A stretch of 64,000 nucleotides of DNA from Radiobacillus kanasensis (GTDB taxonomy: Bacteria; Bacillota; Bacilli; Bacillales; Amphibacillaceae), in NCBI RefSeq assembly GCF_021049245.1, contig NZ_CP088020.1, positions 1,556,001 to 1,620,000 on the forward strand, given 5' to 3'. The position numbers and the translations under genes were made by a program. How positions within the stretch are numbered: the first letter of the stretch is position 1; each line of letters begins with the position of its first letter. Below, in pieces: positions 35,483 to 45,446 of this stretch. The notes beneath the pieces were generated by a model, which ran no database searches, was not told where the DNA came from, and saw nothing but the letters and a program-made list of their open reading frames with translations.

Positions 35483-35862
35483 TAGAAGTTTTCTCCTATG
35501 TTATTGGGTTCTTAATTACGTTTCCTTTTCTCGTATCTCTACTCGTTTTTTTCGCGAGCTATACCTGGAATAAACAAGGGTGGAAATCGGTTCATCGAAT
35601 GGTGCGTTATACGACGTTTCTTTATATTCTTGCCGTTGGTGTACTACTTCAAGATATTCTAGAACTCCCTGTGTTTGGTTTTCTTTTAATAGGTCTTCTT
35701 ATTCTTTTATCTATTTTTTTAATTGTAGAACGAAATATAAATGGAGAGGTTGTCTTTTTACGAGCTTGGAAGATGTTTTGGAGATTTAGTTTTCTACTAT
35801 TTTTCTTTCTATACATTTTGCTCGTTTTCTACGGCATTTTCGCCAGAGTTTTTCATCTATAA
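35479..35862 (+). CDS. DUF3397 membrane protein
   Basis: A 127-residue protein with four membrane helices (about 5-25, 38-57, 62-82 and 97-120), of the DUF3397 family found upstream of bshC in bacilli. Overlaps the end of panE by four bases (ATGA), so it is probably co-translated. No function known. Confidence 0.85.
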   Translation: MIEVFSYVIGFLITFPFLVSLLVFFASYTWNKQGWKSVHRMVRYTTFLYILAVGVLLQDILELPVFGFLLIGLLILLSIFLIVERNINGEVVFLRAWKMFWRFSFLLFFFLYILLVFYGIFARVFHL

Positions 35863-35937
35863 AACAAATAATGTGAATTCCTTTCTACTTTTATGTAAAA
35901 TACCATTAGCATCACTCATAAAAAGGAGCACACACTT

Positions 35938-37560
35938 ATGTGGATCGACCCTATAAAGCTACAGAATCAAAACAAACTTATACACGATTATCAAACTAAC
36001 CAAAAGGACATTTTAGATTTTTTTGATTATGCTCCCCATAATGCCGAATCTTTTTCTCAAAGATTGGCTGAACTGAAGACTAGATCGTTTAAGCGTGAAG
36101 GGCTAGTCCAAGTACTCATGGAAATGAATAAAGAATGGGATGCTTCCGAAGCAACCCTAGCTAATATAAAACGTTTAAAGGATGAGAATAGTGTTGTTGT
36201 CATCGGTGGACAACAAGCCGGACTACTAACAGGTCCTTTATATACCATACATAAAGTTATTTCAATTATTCACCTTGCAAGAGTACAAGAAAAGAAGCTA
36301 CATGTTCCTGTTATTCCGGTGTTTTGGATTGCAGGTGAGGACCATGATTTTGCTGAAATCAATCATGTCATGATGCCGCTACAAGGAAGAATGAAAAAGT
36401 ATCGCACGCTTCAGCGGGCGGATCAAAAACGAGCTGTTTCCCAGCTTCATTTAGATAAAGAAAAAACAAAGCAGTGGGTTCAAATGGTTTTCGGTACGTT
36501 AACTGAGACAGAACATACCGCTGAGTTATATTCTTTATGTAATCAAATTATCGATCAATCAGAAACGTTTGTCGATTTTTTTGCTAAGCTTATCTTTTAC
36601 TTATTTGAACAAGAAGGTCTTGTTCTAATGGATTCAAATGATTCGAGGGTCAGAAAGTTAGAATCAGATTACTTTCTGCAAATGATAAAGGAACAACCTA
36701 ATATTAGTGGGGGTGTTTACCAAACCTTACGTCAATTGCAGCAAAGAGGTTATTCCGTATCTGTGGATGCGGAAGAAAATGATGGTCATTTATTCATTCA
36801 GTTAAATGGAGAACGGATCTTGTTAATTCGAAATGGTTCAGACTGGGTAGGGAAACAAGGGGAATGCCGCTATAGTCAAGAAGAAATGCTGGAGATTGCC
36901 CGAAATACACCGGAACTTTTAAGCAATAATGTTGTAACAAGACCCCTTATGCAAGAGCTGTTATTTCCTAGCTTGGCATTTCTTGGTGGACCAGGAGAGG
37001 TTGCTTACTGGTCTGTATTGCAAAATGCCTTTTATACGATGGACATGAAGATGCCTCCAGTGCTAACAAGGCTTTCTTTTACATTAGTAGATCATAAAAT
37101 AAGGAAACTGTTAGATAAACATTTAGTGAGTGCAGGGGATGCTGTCAATAACGGGGTGCTACATGAGAAAACGAACTGGTTAGCCAGTCAAGCTTCGCCG
37201 CCGATTGAGCAAGTGGTCGATCAGGTTAAGTTAGCATTTGAACGGAATCATGCTCCTTTACGTCAGATCGCCAAGGACATGCGGGCGGATCTTGGGGAGC
37301 TGGCAGAAAAGAATTTGTTCCACCTGTTTCGAGAATTAGAATTCATGGAGGATCGACTGACACAAGCTTTTGAAGAAAAGCATCAGCATGTGCTGGAAGA
37401 ATTTGATTCGGTGAATGTAGCACTACATCCTGAAGATGGATTACAGGAACGAATGTGGAATGTCATCCCATATTTAAATCTGTTTGGAAAAAGCTTTATT
37501 CAGGAAATCTTGCAGCAAGATTTTGATTACAAGCAAGATCATTATCTCATTTATCTATAG
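35938..37560 (+). CDS. bshC: bacillithiol biosynthesis cysteine-adding enzyme BshC
   Basis: A 540-residue BshC (YllA) protein, full length, proposed to add cysteine to glucosaminyl-malate in the last step of bacillithiol synthesis. Family landmarks are VVIGGQQAGLLTGPLYTIHK, PVFWIAGEDHDFAEINH and LGGPGEVAYWSVLQ, followed by a C-terminal coiled coil. AAAAGGAGCACACACTT precedes ATG. Located directly ahead of mraZ as in Bacillus subtilis, but separated by a terminator. Confidence 0.95.
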   Translation: MWIDPIKLQNQNKLIHDYQTNQKDILDFFDYAPHNAESFSQRLAELKTRSFKREGLVQVLMEMNKEWDASEATLANIKRLKDENSVVVIGGQQAGLLTGPLYTIHKVISIIHLARVQEKKLHVPVIPVFWIAGEDHDFAEINHVMMPLQGRMKKYRTLQRADQKRAVSQLHLDKEKTKQWVQMVFGTLTETEHTAELYSLCNQIIDQSETFVDFFAKLIFYLFEQEGLVLMDSNDSRVRKLESDYFLQMIKEQPNISGGVYQTLRQLQQRGYSVSVDAEENDGHLFIQLNGERILLIRNGSDWVGKQGECRYSQEEMLEIARNTPELLSNNVVTRPLMQELLFPSLAFLGGPGEVAYWSVLQNAFYTMDMKMPPVLTRLSFTLVDHKIRKLLDKHLVSAGDAVNNGVLHEKTNWLASQASPPIEQVVDQVKLAFERNHAPLRQIAKDMRADLGELAEKNLFHLFRELEFMEDRLTQAFEEKHQHVLEEFDSVNVALHPEDGLQERMWNVIPYLNLFGKSFIQEILQQDFDYKQDHYLIYL

Positions 37561-37594
37561 TCTCCACTTTAAACCACAATTGGATCAAATAGAG

Positions 37595-37634
37595 AAAACC
37601 ACGATGTGCCGAATGGCATTTTCGTGGTTTTTTT
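37595..37634 (+). terminator. terminator of bshC
   Basis: AAAACCACGA / TCGTGGTTTTTTT with a second inner stem TGCC/GGCA. Confidence 0.9.
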
Positions 37635-37739
37635 GTGCGGAAATGGCCCGAACTCACCCCTATCCCCCACTTCATTATCCCTTCACACTCCTTGATACAT
37701 AAGGGTTTGGAAAGGAACATAGAAAATATTAAAAAATAG

Positions 37740-37770
37740 GTGGTGGAAGGTGGGGGATTGTGGTACTATA
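37740..37770 (+). promoter_or_regulatory. MraZ operator repeats and mraZ promoter
   Basis: GTGG occurs at 37740, 37750 and 37760, an exact 10-bp period, directly upstream of a TACTAT -10-like hexamer (37765-37770) and 36 bp before the mraZ start. MraZ of E. coli and other bacteria binds direct GTGGG repeats of this spacing in its own promoter, so autorepression of the dcw cluster is inferred. Confidence 0.6.
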
Positions 37771-37795
37771 GAAACAGAAAGTGGGGGCGGACTAT

Positions 37796-38227
37796 ATGTT
37801 TATGGGTGAGTTTCAACATAATATTGATACGAAAGGTCGCATTATCGTCCCGGCAAAGTTTCGCGAGGGACTCGGAGAGACATTCGTCTTAACTCGTGGA
37901 CTAGATCAATGTTTGTTTGCTTACCCACAAAGCGAATGGAAAGTGTTAGAAGAAAAGCTTAAAAAACTCCCCCTAACTAAAAAAGACGCTCGTGCTTTTA
38001 CTCGTTTCTTCTTTTCAGGAGCTATCGAATGTGAAGTGGACAAGCAGGGAAGAATAAATATCCCTGCACCACTAAGGAAATATGCAGCACTTGATAAAGA
38101 ATGTGTTGTGATTGGTGTATCCAATAGAATTGAATTCTGGGCTACCAGCGAATGGGAAAACTATTTTGAAGAGTCTGAGGAATCTTTCACAGAGATTGCG
38201 GAAAATATGATGGACTTTGATATTTAG
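37796..38227 (+). CDS. mraZ: transcriptional regulator MraZ
   Basis: A 143-residue protein with two SpoVT-AbrB-type domains, each with the MraZ signature: [16 protein letters not shown] and [16 protein letters not shown]. It forms a ring and represses the division and cell-wall cluster that it heads. I start at ATG 37796 ([11 protein letters not shown], the family start), with GGGGGCGG upstream, rather than GTG 37781. First gene of mraZ-rsmH-ftsL-pbpB. Confidence 0.95.
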   Translation: MFMGEFQHNIDTKGRIIVPAKFREGLGETFVLTRGLDQCLFAYPQSEWKVLEEKLKKLPLTKKDARAFTRFFFSGAIECEVDKQGRINIPAPLRKYAALDKECVVIGVSNRIEFWATSEWENYFEESEESFTEIAENMMDFDI

Positions 38228-38259
38228 ATCCCGACACAACCAAAAAAGCGGGTGAAGAA

Positions 38260-39240
38260 ATGTTTGAGCATTATAGTGTATTAAATCAGGAAGCCGTAGA
38301 GGGCTTACATATTAAATCGAATGGAACGTATGTGGATTGCACGCTAGGAGCGGGCGGCCACTCTGAACGAATTGTCAAGCAATTGGGAGAAGGTGGCCGA
38401 TTAGTTGCCTTTGATCAAGATTTGGATGCCCTACAAGCGGCAAATGAAAGACTTCAAGAGTATGAAGGTAAGATTTTATTTATACATTCAAACTTTCGAA
38501 ATCTCAAGGCTAATCTACAAGAAAATCAGATTGATCAAGTCGATGGAATTTTATTTGATTTAGGTGTTTCTTCACCACAACTTGATCAAGCAGAAAGAGG
38601 GTTTAGCTACCATAACGAAGCAAGGCTGGATATGAGAATGGACCAGACCCAATCCTTATCCGCCTATGAGGTTGTCAATACATGGAGCTATGAACAGCTC
38701 GTTCGAATCTTCTTTCAATACGGAGAAGAGAAATTTTCAAAACAAATTGCGAGAAAAATAGAACAACAACGGGAACAAAGACAGGTTGAGTCGACACAAG
38801 AGCTAGTGGAGTTGATTAAGGAAGCAATTCCAGCCCCTGCGAGAAGGAAGGGTGGACATCCTGCTAAACGGATATTCCAAGCTATCCGGATTGCGGTAAA
38901 TGATGAATTAGGAGCTTTTCACGATGCTCTACATCAAGCTGCTGAAGTTGTGAATGTCCAAGGAAGGATTTCTGTTATTACCTTTCATTCATTAGAGGAT
39001 CGTTTATGTAAACAGGCATTCAAAAAGTGGAGTACAACTCCTCCCATGCCTAAAAACATTCCAATTATACCTGAAGAGATGAAGCCTCCATTTGACATGG
39101 TAACGAGGAAGCCTATCGTACCAAATGACAAAGAAATCGAAGAAAATAGAAGATCTAGATCAGCTAAACTACGAATCGTTGAAAAAGTAAAACCATGGAA
39201 TGAAGAATTTACGTATCAAGAAGGGTGGAATAAATCGTGA
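38260..39240 (+). CDS. rsmH: 16S rRNA (cytosine(1402)-N(4))-methyltransferase RsmH
   Basis: A 326-residue SAM-dependent methyltransferase (MraW). The [12 protein letters not shown] loop, the [19 protein letters not shown] segment and the [18 protein letters not shown]-terminal motif are intact. The stop TGA overlaps the GTG start of ftsL (GTGA), so translation is coupled. Confidence 0.96.
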   Translation: MFEHYSVLNQEAVEGLHIKSNGTYVDCTLGAGGHSERIVKQLGEGGRLVAFDQDLDALQAANERLQEYEGKILFIHSNFRNLKANLQENQIDQVDGILFDLGVSSPQLDQAERGFSYHNEARLDMRMDQTQSLSAYEVVNTWSYEQLVRIFFQYGEEKFSKQIARKIEQQREQRQVESTQELVELIKEAIPAPARRKGGHPAKRIFQAIRIAVNDELGAFHDALHQAAEVVNVQGRISVITFHSLEDRLCKQAFKKWSTTPPMPKNIPIIPEEMKPPFDMVTRKPIVPNDKEIEENRRSRSAKLRIVEKVKPWNEEFTYQEGWNKS

Positions 39241-39626
39241 GCGCAAGTGAAGCTAGAAACTGGCAACAATCATGGCAACAACAAACCAATCCAACAATCC
39301 ATACAGAACCAGAACGTAAAGTAAAAGTAAAAATTAACAAAAAAAGATGGGTTACGACAGGGGAAAAAGTATTATATACTGTATGCAGTGCAATAGCGGT
39401 AACTGCGTTGTTTTTTATCGTTTCTTTTAGCATCTCTGTCGATTCTATAAATAGAGATGTCCAACAAATGGAACAACAGATGGATAAGCAACAGGTACAA
39501 AACGAAAACCTTGAATATAAGGTGAAAGAGCTTTCCAATCCTGACCGAATTCTTAAGATAGCAAAAGAAAATGGTCTCAAAATACAAAATGCAGAAGTGA
39601 AACAAGCTAGCACAATATCCAACTAG
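39237..39626 (+). CDS. ftsL: cell division protein FtsL
   Basis: A 129-residue bitopic protein: basic cytoplasmic N-terminus, one membrane helix (about residues 44-66) and an extracellular coiled coil (about 70-115). It forms the FtsL-DivIC-DivIB complex that activates FtsW and PBP2B. Weak sequence conservation is normal; identity rests on layout and position between rsmH and pbpB. GTG start overlapping rsmH. Confidence 0.92.
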   Translation: MSASEARNWQQSWQQQTNPTIHTEPERKVKVKINKKRWVTTGEKVLYTVCSAIAVTALFFIVSFSISVDSINRDVQQMEQQMDKQQVQNENLEYKVKELSNPDRILKIAKENGLKIQNAEVKQASTISN

Positions 39627-39643
39627 TAAGGTGGAGTTATGCA

Positions 39644-41827
39644 GTGAAAAAAAATAAAACGACTCATGTCATGTCCTCCATTCTTTTGGTGGTTTTTTCG
39701 GTTTTATTTTTAGTGCTTTGCGGAAGGTTCCTCTATATTCAAGGGACAGGGGAAGTTTCTGGAGTTTCCTTAGGTACGTGGGCAGATAAACAACGAACAA
39801 GCACGTACGAGATAGAGGCAAAGCGAGGAACGATTTATGACCGGAATGGAATGACGCTTGCTTATGATCGTGCTACATACCGTTTGCAAGCAATCGTCGA
39901 TGAATCATATTCGGATAATTTAGAGGAGCCACAGCATGTTACGGATCCGCAACAAACAGCGGAAAAGCTGGCTCCTTTATTAAATATAGAAGTGGAAGAA
40001 ATGGTCAAGACCATGAATGAGGGAATAGCGGAAGGTCAATTCCAAGTAGAGTTTGGTACGAAAGGGAGAGACTTAAGCCAGGGAACCAAAGAAAAAATTG
40101 AAGCATTAAAGCTTCCGGGCATTCAGTTTCAAGAAGAATCGATTCGCTATTACCCAAACGGACAATTTGCTTCTCGTGTAATAGGTTTAGCTCAGAAAAA
40201 TGAAGATAGCAAAATATCTGGTGTAACCGGAATTGAACTAGAGATGGATGAATTACTTTCGGGAGAGAAAGGAAAGGTTTCCTATCAACGGGACAAATAT
40301 TCTACCAAACTATTAGATCCAAAAGAAGTTATGGACGAGCCTGATAACGGAGATAATGTGTATTTAACGATTGATCAAAAGATTCAAACATTTTTAGAGG
40401 ATGCTATGTCACAAGTAGCTGAACAATACAAGCCTGAGCGGATGTCGGCAATTGTGATGGATCCGAAAACCGGGCAAGTATTAGCGATGGCAAACCGCCC
40501 AAGCTATAACCCGAACGATATTGGAGATGTATCAAACTGGTACAATGATTCCATATCGAATCCGTTTGAGCCAGGGTCTACAATGAAAATATTCACGTTG
40601 GCTTCTGCTATTGCGGAAGGCGTGTGGAACCCAAATGACGTCTATAAGTCGGGGACATATAGCGTTCAGGGTGGTTCCATTAGTGACTGGAATACAGGAT
40701 GGGGAACGATCTCTTATTTAGAGGGGATTCAGCGCTCCTCTAACGTAGGTGCTGCAAAACTAGCCTATGAAAAAATTGGACCAGAACGCTTCTTAGAGTA
40801 TTTAAACGCTTTTGATTTTGATCAAAAGGCTAATATCGACTTACCTGGAGAAGTCGCTGGTCAAATCTTGTATCGATACTCGATTGAGAAAGTTACGACT
40901 GCCTTCGGGCAAGGTACTACAGTTACCCCTATTCAGCTCATGAAGGCCGCTACTTCCGTTGCTAATGATGGAAAAATGATGAAGCCTTATGTCATTTCGA
41001 AAATAGTGGATCCTAATTCAAACAAGGTAGTTCAAGAGACAAAACCGGAAGTGGTTAGCGAACCCATTACTGCCGATACCGCCAAGAAGGTTAGGGACAT
41101 TTTAGAAACCGTTATTACTTCGGAGAATGGTACTGGTAAGGTGTATAAACTCAATGATTATACCGTAGCTGGAAAAACAGGTACAGCTCAAATTCCTGGT
41201 CCAGATGGCAAGTACTTAACCGGGGAAGAAAACTATGTGTTTTCCTTTTTAGGAATGGCTCCTAAGGAAGACCCAGAGCTCATGATGTATGTATCAGTTA
41301 AACAACCAACACTTAGCAAAAATGAAAGTGGGTCTGAACCGGTATCGTTTATCTTTAAAAATGTGATGGAAAATAGCCTTCATTATTTGAACATTAAGCC
41401 AGACCAAGAGGATAATGGAAACATTTCAACAGTCGAAGTACCTAACCTGACGAATCAATCCGTAGCGAGCGCAACCGACCAATTGTCTAAATTAGGATTT
41501 AAAGTTTCGACCATAGGAAATGGTCAAACGGTTACAGGTGTTTATCCACAGGCAGGAGTGACTGCTCTTCCGAATGAGAGAGTCTTGCTGTTAACGGATC
41601 AACCAACCGTCCCGGATATGAAGGGGTGGTCCGTGCGTGATGTCTTAAAATTTAGCTCATTAACAGGTATGAAGGTCGATACAATGGGGACAGGATTTGC
41701 CATTAAGCAAAGTATTCAAAAGGATACTCCGATAAAATCAGACGGCTACCTTGTCGTAGAATTTGCACCACCCAGTTACGTAAAAGAGGCAGAAGAATCT
41801 TCTCCTTCTCCTGAAACAACTGAATAA
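39644..41827 (+). CDS. pbpB: penicillin-binding protein 2B (septal transpeptidase)
   Basis: A 727-residue class B PBP with a single N-terminal helix (about residues 10-28), a dimerisation domain, a transpeptidase domain with GSTMK (active Ser near residue 312), SSN (RSSNVG) and KTGTAQ motifs, and two C-terminal PASTA domains (VPNLTNQSVASATDQL; VPDMKGWSVRDVLK). It cross-links septal peptidoglycan with FtsW as partner. GTG start with GGTGGAG upstream. Confidence 0.95.
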   Translation: MKKNKTTHVMSSILLVVFSVLFLVLCGRFLYIQGTGEVSGVSLGTWADKQRTSTYEIEAKRGTIYDRNGMTLAYDRATYRLQAIVDESYSDNLEEPQHVTDPQQTAEKLAPLLNIEVEEMVKTMNEGIAEGQFQVEFGTKGRDLSQGTKEKIEALKLPGIQFQEESIRYYPNGQFASRVIGLAQKNEDSKISGVTGIELEMDELLSGEKGKVSYQRDKYSTKLLDPKEVMDEPDNGDNVYLTIDQKIQTFLEDAMSQVAEQYKPERMSAIVMDPKTGQVLAMANRPSYNPNDIGDVSNWYNDSISNPFEPGSTMKIFTLASAIAEGVWNPNDVYKSGTYSVQGGSISDWNTGWGTISYLEGIQRSSNVGAAKLAYEKIGPERFLEYLNAFDFDQKANIDLPGEVAGQILYRYSIEKVTTAFGQGTTVTPIQLMKAATSVANDGKMMKPYVISKIVDPNSNKVVQETKPEVVSEPITADTAKKVRDILETVITSENGTGKVYKLNDYTVAGKTGTAQIPGPDGKYLTGEENYVFSFLGMAPKEDPELMMYVSVKQPTLSKNESGSEPVSFIFKNVMENSLHYLNIKPDQEDNGNISTVEVPNLTNQSVASATDQLSKLGFKVSTIGNGQTVTGVYPQAGVTALPNERVLLLTDQPTVPDMKGWSVRDVLKFSSLTGMKVDTMGTGFAIKQSIQKDTPIKSDGYLVVEFAPPSYVKEAEESSPSPETTE

Positions 41828-41909
41828 GGCTATATAGAACAGTGTTCTAATCGTTTTGGCTCGTTCATATATTGGATACAAGCATACTTGTGTAATAAGG
41901 AGATGTCAT

Positions 41910-43874
41910 ATGAAACGGGTATCCAATGTAACGCTACGAAAACGATTAGTCACTGTTTTTTTATTAGGAATGGTTATCTTTTTAGTCATCATCGTCCGGC
42001 TAGGTTACGTCCAGTTTGTGATCGGTGACTGGTTAACAGATAAAGCGGAAGAATCCTGGAGCCGGGATATTACTTTTGAACCAGAACGAGGTAAAATACT
42101 AGATCGCAATGGTGAGGTGTTAGCAGGCAATGTGTCTGCACCAACGGTTATGGCAGTCCCGAGTCAGATTGATAATCCAGATGAAGTAGCGGGTCGTCTT
42201 GCCGAAATATTGGACATGTCTAAGGAAGCTGCCTATAAAGAGGTTACGAAGAAATCTAGTATTGTAAAAATTCACCCACAAGGAAGAAAGATTTCAGAAG
42301 ACAAGGCAGATGCTATAAATGCCTTGGACATGCAAGGCGTGTACATAGCGGAAGACTCCAAACGAAATTACCCAAAAGGAAGCTATTTATCTCACGTTCT
42401 TGGCTTTAGTGGAATCGATAACCAAGGACTAATGGGACTAGAAGCTTACTATGATGACCGGTTAAATGGAGAAAAAGGAAGTTTGTCTTTTTATTCGGAT
42501 GCTAAAGGTCATAAAATGGAGAATATTGCCGATGTATATAAGGCACCCGAGGATGGACAGAACTTGAAACTAACGATTGATTCACGAGTTCAGACGATTA
42601 TGGAAAGAGAATTAGACCTTGCTGTTTCCAAGTATAATCCAGATGGAGCAATGGCTCTAGCGGTAGATCCTGACACTGGGGAAGTGCTTGGAATGTCGTC
42701 TAGACCAACATTTGATCCGGAAAATTATCAGAATGTAGATTCCGAAGTCTATAATCGAAATTTGCCAGTTTGGAGTACCTATGAGCCTGGTTCTACCTTC
42801 AAAATTATTACGTTAGCTGCAGCACTTGAAGAAGACTTAGTAGACTTGCATAAGGATGAATTTACTGACGATGGTTCAATCGAGGTGGACGGCACAACCC
42901 TTCACTGCTGGAAAAGTGGTGGGCATGGACACCAGACGTTTATGGAAGTGGTTCAAAATTCATGTAACCCTGGTTTTGTTAAACTAGGAGAAAAACTAGG
43001 TACAGAAAGACTGTTTTCTTATATTGATGATTTTGGCTTTGGTCAAAAAACAGGCATTGATTTGCAAGGAGAGGCAAAAGGGATCATGTTCTCAGAAGAA
43101 AACAGAGGCCCTGTAGAAACTGCGACGACTGCATTTGGGCAAGGGGTTTCGGTAACGCCAATCCAACAAGTCATGGCCGTGTCTGCAGCCGTAAACGGAG
43201 GCTACTTATACGAGCCGTATATCGCTAAAGAATGGGTTGATCCAGTATCGAACGAGGTTGTGGAGAAAAATGAGCCGAACAGGAAACAACGCGTTATAAG
43301 TGAAGCGACGTCAAAAGAAATTCGAAAGGCGCTTGAAAACGTAGTTGCGAAAGGTACTGGTGGAAGTGCTTATGTTGAAGGATATCGCGTTGGAGGAAAA
43401 ACCGGTACGGCACAGAAGGTAGGACCAGACGGAACCTATATGGAAAATAATCATATCGTATCTTTTATGGGATTTGCACCAGCAGATGATCCGGAAATCG
43501 TTGTCTATGTTGCGATTGATAATCCGAAGGGAACCGTCCAATTTGGTGGTGTCGTCGCAGCTCCTATTGCAGGGAATATAATTGGAGATAGCTTACGAGC
43601 GCTAGGTGTAGAGAAAAGAGATAATGGCGTGGAAAAGGAATACAAATGGCCGGATCAACCATTAGTAGAAGTTCCGGACCTTGTTGGAAAAACAAAGAAA
43701 GATCTTCAGCAATACTTAACAAACTTAGGGATTGAAGCAAGTGGAGATGGAAAATATGTCACCAATCAAGCACCAGAAGCCGGAGTCAAGATTCAACAAG
43801 GAGAGACAATAAGACTGTACTTCTCTGATGAAAAACCGGATAAGACCGACGATAAAAAAACAGATGAAAATTAA
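41910..43874 (+). CDS. spoVD: SpoVD, sporulation-specific penicillin-binding protein
   Basis: A 654-residue class B PBP with N-terminal helix (about 12-32), transpeptidase motifs GSTFK, SCN (NSCNPG) and KTGTAQK, and one C-terminal PASTA domain. One PASTA domain and the position after pbpB identify SpoVD, which with SpoVE makes the spore cortex. I start at ATG 41910 with AAGGAGATG upstream. The 41828-41909 gap contains TCATATA and CATACTTG, loosely like SigE promoter elements but with short spacing. Confidence 0.94.
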   Translation: MKRVSNVTLRKRLVTVFLLGMVIFLVIIVRLGYVQFVIGDWLTDKAEESWSRDITFEPERGKILDRNGEVLAGNVSAPTVMAVPSQIDNPDEVAGRLAEILDMSKEAAYKEVTKKSSIVKIHPQGRKISEDKADAINALDMQGVYIAEDSKRNYPKGSYLSHVLGFSGIDNQGLMGLEAYYDDRLNGEKGSLSFYSDAKGHKMENIADVYKAPEDGQNLKLTIDSRVQTIMERELDLAVSKYNPDGAMALAVDPDTGEVLGMSSRPTFDPENYQNVDSEVYNRNLPVWSTYEPGSTFKIITLAAALEEDLVDLHKDEFTDDGSIEVDGTTLHCWKSGGHGHQTFMEVVQNSCNPGFVKLGEKLGTERLFSYIDDFGFGQKTGIDLQGEAKGIMFSEENRGPVETATTAFGQGVSVTPIQQVMAVSAAVNGGYLYEPYIAKEWVDPVSNEVVEKNEPNRKQRVISEATSKEIRKALENVVAKGTGGSAYVEGYRVGGKTGTAQKVGPDGTYMENNHIVSFMGFAPADDPEIVVYVAIDNPKGTVQFGGVVAAPIAGNIIGDSLRALGVEKRDNGVEKEYKWPDQPLVEVPDLVGKTKKDLQQYLTNLGIEASGDGKYVTNQAPEAGVKIQQGETIRLYFSDEKPDKTDDKKTDEN

Positions 43875-43957
43875 CATTCGATTCGTTACTAAACTCGTAC
43901 TTCTGTTATAATGAATTAATGTCTTATTAAATTTAAAAAACTAGGAAGTGTCCGATT

Positions 43958-45442
43958 TTGAATTTGAAGGAATTGTTATCAGATATTTCATTTTTTACCA
44001 CTACTAAATCGATCGATGATGTAATCATACAAGGAATGGAAATGGATTCTAGACAAGTAAAGCCGGGCTCCCTTTTTATTTGCATACCTGGTCATATGGT
44101 AGATGGACATGATTTTGTGGAGCAAGCCGTTCAAAATGGCGCGGTCGCTATTTTAGCTGAAAAACCCGTATCTGTGGATGTGCCAGTTGTTATCGTCCCT
44201 GATACACCACGCGCATTAGCCATGGTAGCAAACCGATATTACAACCAACCGACACATGACCTCAATCTAATTGGAATAACGGGAACGAATGGAAAAACTT
44301 CGATTACGTACTTATTAGAGGCTATATTCAAAGAAGCCAAACAAAAAACAGGCTTAATTGGTACGATTCAAATGAAAATAGGGGAGGAGAGCTTTCAGGT
44401 GAAGAATACAACACCTGACGCTCTTTTCCTACAAAAAAGCTTTGCAGAAATGCGTGAGAAACAGGTGGAGTCAGCTTTTATGGAGGTGTCTTCGCATGCG
44501 CTTGTCATGGGAAGAACCTTTGGGTGCGACTTTAATATCGCTATTTTCACGAACTTGACGCAAGACCATCTAGATTACCACAATACGATGGAGGAGTACT
44601 TGCACGCCAAAAGCTTGCTCTTCTCGCAATTAGGAAACAGCTATAAGGAAAATCCAAAATATGCAATCATAAATAGAGATGACCCGCATAGCCTTACATT
44701 AATTAAGAGTACTGCACAACAGGTGCTTACGTATGGAATTAATAGTGAGCATTTAGATATTCAAGCGGCAAATGTTAACTTGGATGCAAATGGGTCCAGC
44801 TTCGATTTACGTACCCCTATTGGAAGTATTTCAATCAAAAGTAAGCTTATGGGAACCTTTAGTGTGTACAATATGCTAGCGGCTGCTTCAGCGGCAATTT
44901 GTTCTGGTGTGTCTTTGGATACGATTAAAAAGGCTCTAGAATCCACGACTGGAGTTAGAGGTCGATTTGAACCGGTTGTAAATGGTCAATCCTTTGGTGT
45001 CATTGTAGATTACGCTCATACTCCAGATTCTTTAGAAAACGTTTTGCAGACAGTAGAATCTTTTGCAAAAGGAAAAGTAATCGTAGTTGTTGGATGCGGA
45101 GGGGATCGGGATCGTATAAAACGTCCGATTATGGCGAAAACGGCAGTCGATTATTCTGATCTTGCCATCTATACCTCTGATAATCCACGCACGGAAGACC
45201 CTAAGCAAATTTTAGAGGATATGGTGGAAGGCCTAGAGGCACATGAACACCAATATAGGGTTATCGAAAATAGGAAAGAAGCTATTCACTATGCTATCGA
45301 ACATGCCAAAGGGGACGATATAGTCGTTATCGCAGGAAAAGGACATGAGACTTATCAAATCATAGGAGATCAAACGTATGATTTCGATGACCGTGAAGTA
45401 GCAAAGCAAATGATTCAAAAAACTTTAGGTAAGGGGAAATAA
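43958..45442 (+). CDS. murE: UDP-MurNAc-tripeptide ligase MurE (meso-DAP adding)
   Basis: A 494-residue Mur ligase that adds the third residue to the peptidoglycan precursor. ATP loop GITGTNGKTSITYL, the carbamylated-Lys region and the C-terminal SDNPRTEDP motif are intact; DNPR marks meso-diaminopimelate as substrate rather than lysine. TTG start at 43958 with AGGAAGTG upstream. Followed four bases later by murF. Confidence 0.96.
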   Translation: MNLKELLSDISFFTTTKSIDDVIIQGMEMDSRQVKPGSLFICIPGHMVDGHDFVEQAVQNGAVAILAEKPVSVDVPVVIVPDTPRALAMVANRYYNQPTHDLNLIGITGTNGKTSITYLLEAIFKEAKQKTGLIGTIQMKIGEESFQVKNTTPDALFLQKSFAEMREKQVESAFMEVSSHALVMGRTFGCDFNIAIFTNLTQDHLDYHNTMEEYLHAKSLLFSQLGNSYKENPKYAIINRDDPHSLTLIKSTAQQVLTYGINSEHLDIQAANVNLDANGSSFDLRTPIGSISIKSKLMGTFSVYNMLAAASAAICSGVSLDTIKKALESTTGVRGRFEPVVNGQSFGVIVDYAHTPDSLENVLQTVESFAKGKVIVVVGCGGDRDRIKRPIMAKTAVDYSDLAIYTSDNPRTEDPKQILEDMVEGLEAHEHQYRVIENRKEAIHYAIEHAKGDDIVVIAGKGHETYQIIGDQTYDFDDREVAKQMIQKTLGKGK

Positions 45443-45446
45443 AGGC

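Noticed and set aside
41856-41909. Longer SpoVD starting at TTG 41856
   Set aside because: No binding site there, while ATG 41910 has AAGGAGATG and gives the usual SpoVD N-terminus.
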